The notes under the pieces: model-generated
Seen by the model: only the letters and a program-made list of their open reading frames with translations
Databases searched by the model: none
What the model was told of the DNA's origin: nothing
Position numbers and translations under genes: made by a program
Shown here: one piece after another, positions 61,427 through 64,000 of the stretch
Numbering within the stretch: position 1 is the first letter of the stretch
Layout: each line of letters opens with the position of its first letter
NCBI GenBank assembly: GCA_003022945.1
Contig: PXRZ01000014.1
Coordinates: 1 to 64,000, forward strand
Origin: Halobacteriales archaeon QS_8_69_73
GTDB lineage: Archaea; Halobacteriota; Halobacteria; Halobacteriales; Haloarculaceae
Reading direction: 5' to 3'
DNA: 64,000 nucleotides

Positions 61427-62590
61427 TCAAGGCCAGGAGCCGCTCTCCTCGTAGGCATCGGCGACGCGCTCGATGGCGACGACGTAGGCGGCCGTCCGGA
61501 AGCTCGGAAGCTCCTTCTGTTCGTAGGCGTCGACCAGCCCCTCGAAGCCCTCGACGATGTGGCGATCCAGTTCCTCGACGACCCGCTCTTCGGTCCAGTA
61601 GAACCGCTGGCGGTTCTGGACCCACTCGAAGTACGACACCGTGACGCCGCCGGCGTTGGCGAGGACGTCGGGGAAGACGTAGACGTCGCGGTCGGTGAGA
61701 ACCGCGTCGGCGTCCGGCGTCAGCGGGCCGTTGGCCGCCTCGACGATGACGTCGGCGCCCACGTCCCGCGCGAGGTCGGCGTCGATGGCGTTTTCCAGCG
61801 CCGTGTACTGCTTGACGGCGCGGGCGTCGAGCCCGTCGGGGTGGTACACCGCCCCCGAGGAGTCCGACACCGCGACGACGTCGGCGCCGAGTTCGGACTC
61901 GATGAACTTCGCCGCGACGCTGCCGGCGTTGCCGTAGCCTTGGACGGCGACGGTCGCCCCTGCCGGGTCCTTGTCGAGATAATCGAACGCCTCCCGCGCC
62001 GTCAGCATCGTCGACCGGCCGGTCGCCTCGACACGGCCGCATGACCCCCCGGAGTCGATGGCCTTGCCGGTGACGACGCCCGGTTCGGTCGTCCCCTCCA
62101 ACGTCTCGTAGGTGTCTTTGATCCAGTTCATCTCCCGCTGGCCGGTGTTGACGTCCGGCGCCGGGATGTCCCGGTCCGCACCGATGAGCGGCCGCAGCTC
62201 CGTGGCGAACGAGCGGGTGATCCGCTCCAGTTCGGCGTCGGAGTAGTCGATCGGGTCGATCTCGATGCCGCCCTTCCCGCCGCCGTACGGGATGTCGACG
62301 ACGGCGCACTTGTACACCATCCATCCCGACAGCGCCTTCACCTCGTCGCGGGTCACCCCCGGGTGATAGCGGACCCCGCCCTTGTACGGTCCGCGGTCGC
62401 CGTTGAACTGCGAGCGATAGGCCTGGAACACCTCCAGCGACCCGTCGTCGAGCTCGACGGTGAGGCTCGTCTCCAGCACCCGCTCCGGATGCTTCAGTCG
62501 CTTGAGAACGTCGGCGCCGACGTCGATGTACTCCGCGGCGTCGTCGATCTGCTCCTGCAGGCTCTCGAACGGATTGACGTCACCCGACAT
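61427..62590 (-). CDS. gdhA: Glutamate dehydrogenase with missing segment (387 aa)
   Basis: This Glu/Leu/Phe/Val dehydrogenase interconverts glutamate and 2-oxoglutarate. [20 protein letters not shown], the catalytic-Lys region [30 protein letters not shown], the Rossmann [14 protein letters not shown] and [15 protein letters not shown] are all present. After DARAVKQYT the family normally has about 25-35 residues (a LLTLDVDLLVPAA-type strand) before ALENAID. Here they are joined directly in frame, leaving 387 instead of roughly 415-430 residues. A nucleotide-binding strand is lost, so activity is questionable. Confidence 0.85.
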   Translation of the reverse strand: MSGDVNPFESLQEQIDDAAEYIDVGADVLKRLKHPERVLETSLTVELDDGSLEVFQAYRSQFNGDRGPYKGGVRYHPGVTRDEVKALSGWMVYKCAVVDIPYGGGKGGIEIDPIDYSDAELERITRSFATELRPLIGADRDIPAPDVNTGQREMNWIKDTYETLEGTTEPGVVTGKAIDSGGSCGRVEATGRSTMLTAREAFDYLDKDPAGATVAVQGYGNAGSVAAKFIESELGADVVAVSDSSGAVYHPDGLDARAVKQYTALENAIDADLARDVGADVIVEAANGPLTPDADAVLTDRDVYVFPDVLANAGGVTVSYFEWVQNRQRFYWTEERVVEELDRHIVEGFEGLVDAYEQKELPSFRTAAYVVAIERVADAYEESGSWP

Positions 62591-62609
62591 GCCGCGTACG
62601 TCGGCCAGT

Positions 62610-62620
62610 CGGCGCTTAAG
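62610..62620 (-). promoter_or_regulatory. TATA-like element of gdhA
   Basis: CGCTTAAGCGT is the only AT-containing box upstream and lies 20-30 bp from the start at 62590, consistent with leaderless initiation. Confidence 0.4.
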
Positions 62621-62769
62621 CGTGACGAATCATATCACCATCAACTTCGCCCCCCGGTCGACGGTAGTCATCGGAACGGATCAAATTCGAGCGATAGATA
62701 AAGAACAAATATAAAAAGACCGGTACGTATTCTACTCGTCATATGGACAAAAATTCGGAACGATATTTG

Positions 62770-63753
62770 TCACCTATATCCTAAAGACTCCAATCGATCT
62801 TTGATCGTGTCATCGGGAACGTTCCTTTGTCTCCCTTCGACCCCGCGCATGATATCCTTTCGTTCGTCATGAGGACATTCGAACCATGGTACCTCTAGCA
62901 ATGGCTTGGTGTACACTTCTGGATGACCGTAGCGGCACGACAGTCGCGGCAGCCACCGTTCGACTCGAAGTGCTCGTTCGCCTAACAGGTTCCCGTGATC
63001 CGAAGTAAGCACTGTCTTTCCGTTTAGCTCGTCAAGTAGCACCTCACTTTGTTCCAAGACGAGTCGGAGATTCTCATCGTACGCTCGCTGGACTTCCTCT
63101 TTACTAACCTCACCGTCCTCGAGTTGCTCCCATACCGTCGGTGCATACCTGCGCGGCTCTCTTCCCTGCGCGCTAAGGCGAGAAGCTTCCAAATCGGAGT
63201 GCTCTCCGAGTTCTTGACCCAAATCACCGATGAACGGGTAATGCGGCTGCATGAAGTGAACAAGTAGCCGCTTATTCGGATACTTCTCGGCAGCGGCACG
63301 GGTGTATTCGACGACATCCTTCGGTAGCACCGTCTCGTGTTCGTCATCCCAAGCGTCCTGCCAGACCGGATAGAGAGCGGCAAAGTCTATGTCGACATCC
63401 GCAAACTCATACTGCGGACTCGCCGTCACGTAGACGGTATCCGAAAGGGTCTGGCCGTTGAAGTTCCGTTCCATCCATCTCGGTGTCTTCGGTCCTAACG
63501 AGATTCGCGTCTCCAACTTTCCATCGAACCAGCAGATACGGTCGAACATATCAGGCCGACATGCATCAAAAACCAGTAGATTATCCCAATCTTCGTGAAA
63601 GATGTGGCAGCCACCACCCAAACGATGCATAACGACACGTTCATGCAAATCATTGACCCGATTTCTCCAGCGCCAGCTGGCAAATCGCTCGACTCCCTTC
63701 GCTACTTCGATAGCCCCGCCCTGTTCGTACAATTCCCGTACCCGCCCTATCAT
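62770..63753 (-). CDS. Alkaline-phosphatase/sulfatase-fold protein (327 aa)
   Basis: The protein has LLVFDACRPDMFDRICWFDG, matching the N-terminal metal and nucleophile region of sulfatase/phosphatase-fold enzymes (D-A-C/T-R). It also has LLVHFMQPHYPFIGDLG and KTVLTSDHGNLLGERA, with the conserved SDHG metal motif. Such genes in haloarchaea lie in cell-surface glycan clusters and may act on sulfated or phosphorylated sugars. It has lower GC than its neighbours and a strong own promoter, suggesting acquisition. Confidence 0.78.
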   Translation of the reverse strand: MIGRVRELYEQGGAIEVAKGVERFASWRWRNRVNDLHERVVMHRLGGGCHIFHEDWDNLLVFDACRPDMFDRICWFDGKLETRISLGPKTPRWMERNFNGQTLSDTVYVTASPQYEFADVDIDFAALYPVWQDAWDDEHETVLPKDVVEYTRAAAEKYPNKRLLVHFMQPHYPFIGDLGQELGEHSDLEASRLSAQGREPRRYAPTVWEQLEDGEVSKEEVQRAYDENLRLVLEQSEVLLDELNGKTVLTSDHGNLLGERALRVERWLPRLSCRYGHPEVYTKPLLEVPWFECPHDERKDIMRGVEGRQRNVPDDTIKDRLESLGYR

Positions 63754-63782
63754 AAGATCTCTACGAGTGTTCCCGTAGTGTG

Positions 63783-63797
63783 GTTAAATATATACCG
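63783..63797 (-). promoter_or_regulatory. Strong TATA box upstream of the sulfatase-fold gene
   Basis: Read on the minus strand, GGTATATATTTAACC is a near-ideal haloarchaeal TATA region 30-44 bp before the start at 63753. Confidence 0.6.
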
Positions 63798-63815
63798 AGA
63801 GACACGACACCACGT

Positions 63816-64000
63816 TTATATCTCGGCGTCGCCGCCGGCCGCGCGGTACCGTTCGACGATGCGCTCGGCGCGGGCGACGAGCGGTGCGTCGATCATCTCG
63901 TCGTCGACGCGGACGACACCGCGGTCGTCGGCGACTTCGCGAGCGGCGAGCACCTTCTCGGCCCACTCGATCTCCTCGGCGTCGGGCGTGAACGCCTCGT
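63816..64000 (-). CDS. C-terminus of a CitE-like (HpcH/HpaI aldolase/citrate lyase family) protein, partial
   Basis: The open minus frame enters from beyond 64000 and ends at TAA 63816: EAFTPDAEEIEWAEKVLAAR, GVVRVDDEMIDAPLVARAER, IVERYRAAGGDAEI. The 'F-T/S-P-x-x-x-E-x-x-W-A' and 'D-x-x-M-I/V-D-x-P-x-V' patterns are those of the CitE/malyl-CoA lyase family C-terminal helix and lid. Only about 61 residues are in the window. Confidence 0.75.
   Translation of the reverse strand, partial: EAFTPDAEEIEWAEKVLAAREVADDRGVVRVDDEMIDAPLVARAERIVERYRAAGGDAEI

Noticed and set aside
62740-62790. A 13-codon plus-strand ORF after a TATA-like stretch
   Set aside because: It is too short and overlaps the end of the sulfatase-fold gene with no supporting signal.

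Overview
The window is chromosomal DNA of a halophilic archaeon (class Halobacteria). The evidence is the high GC content with very GC-rich third codon positions, strongly acidic proteins, leaderless genes with TATA boxes 25-30 bp upstream of the start, and archaeal core genes. These include 7S SRP RNA, ribosomal proteins S15 and S3Ae, KEOPS subunit Pcc1, RNase P component 4, DGGGP synthase of ether-lipid synthesis, archaetidylserine synthase, phosphomevalonate decarboxylase and a desampylase-type JAMM protease. I cannot fix the genus.

Layout. 1-9.2 kb: a start-less formate-THF ligase, a decayed SnoaL-like gene, a UspA protein between two hairpins, a BCCT osmolyte transporter, an ABC-2 exporter and a broken flavoprotein. 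9.7-12.6 kb: an aldehyde dehydrogenase directly abutting a ThDP enzyme that resembles the cyanobacterial 2-oxoglutarate decarboxylase/SSADH pair. 13.1-22.6 kb: a lower-GC copper island with a CopZ-like chaperone, an Lrp-TRASH regulator, CopA (disrupted), a membrane-bound HTH protein, a Met/His-rich secreted protein, a beta-propeller and two multi-pass membrane proteins, plus a solo IS200/IS605-type end. 22.7-31.4 kb: 5-formyl-THF cyclo-ligase next to the stub of an older copy, DUF420, two glycosyltransferases, RibL-JAMM, a DHH/OB-fold protein and a secreted PLD-fold protein. 31.5-42.7 kb: core information-processing genes with two unusual palindrome-rich elements and the SRP RNA. 42.65-44 kb: tRNA-Arg with a duplicated 3' end (integration scar) followed by a Doc toxin module. 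44.3-64 kb: PhoD, Hsp20, a degenerate HflX paralogue, secreted/lipoprotein genes, NCS2 permease, UV endonuclease, arylsulfotransferase-like protein, HTTM protein, phosphomevalonate decarboxylase, glutamate dehydrogenase, a phosphatase/sulfatase-fold protein and the end of a CitE-like gene.

Three themes cut across the window. First, about nine otherwise well-conserved genes have a clean internal loss of roughly 25-70 residues, often removing active-site residues, and several more carry one-base shifts. This is either real decay through microhomology deletions or an assembly artefact. Second, several classes of dispersed non-coding element occur: a GC-rich repeat (3 copies), an upstream motif (2 copies), a string of about 13 hairpins with different but self-complementary stems, and a 488-bp element with 48-bp inverted ends beside the SRP RNA. 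The first two classes always lie about 50-65 bp upstream of a gene start in the same relative orientation. Third, two blocks of apparently acquired genes are bounded by partial duplicates of the neighbouring native gene.

All family assignments come from reading the translated sequence and from remembered family features. No database search was possible.
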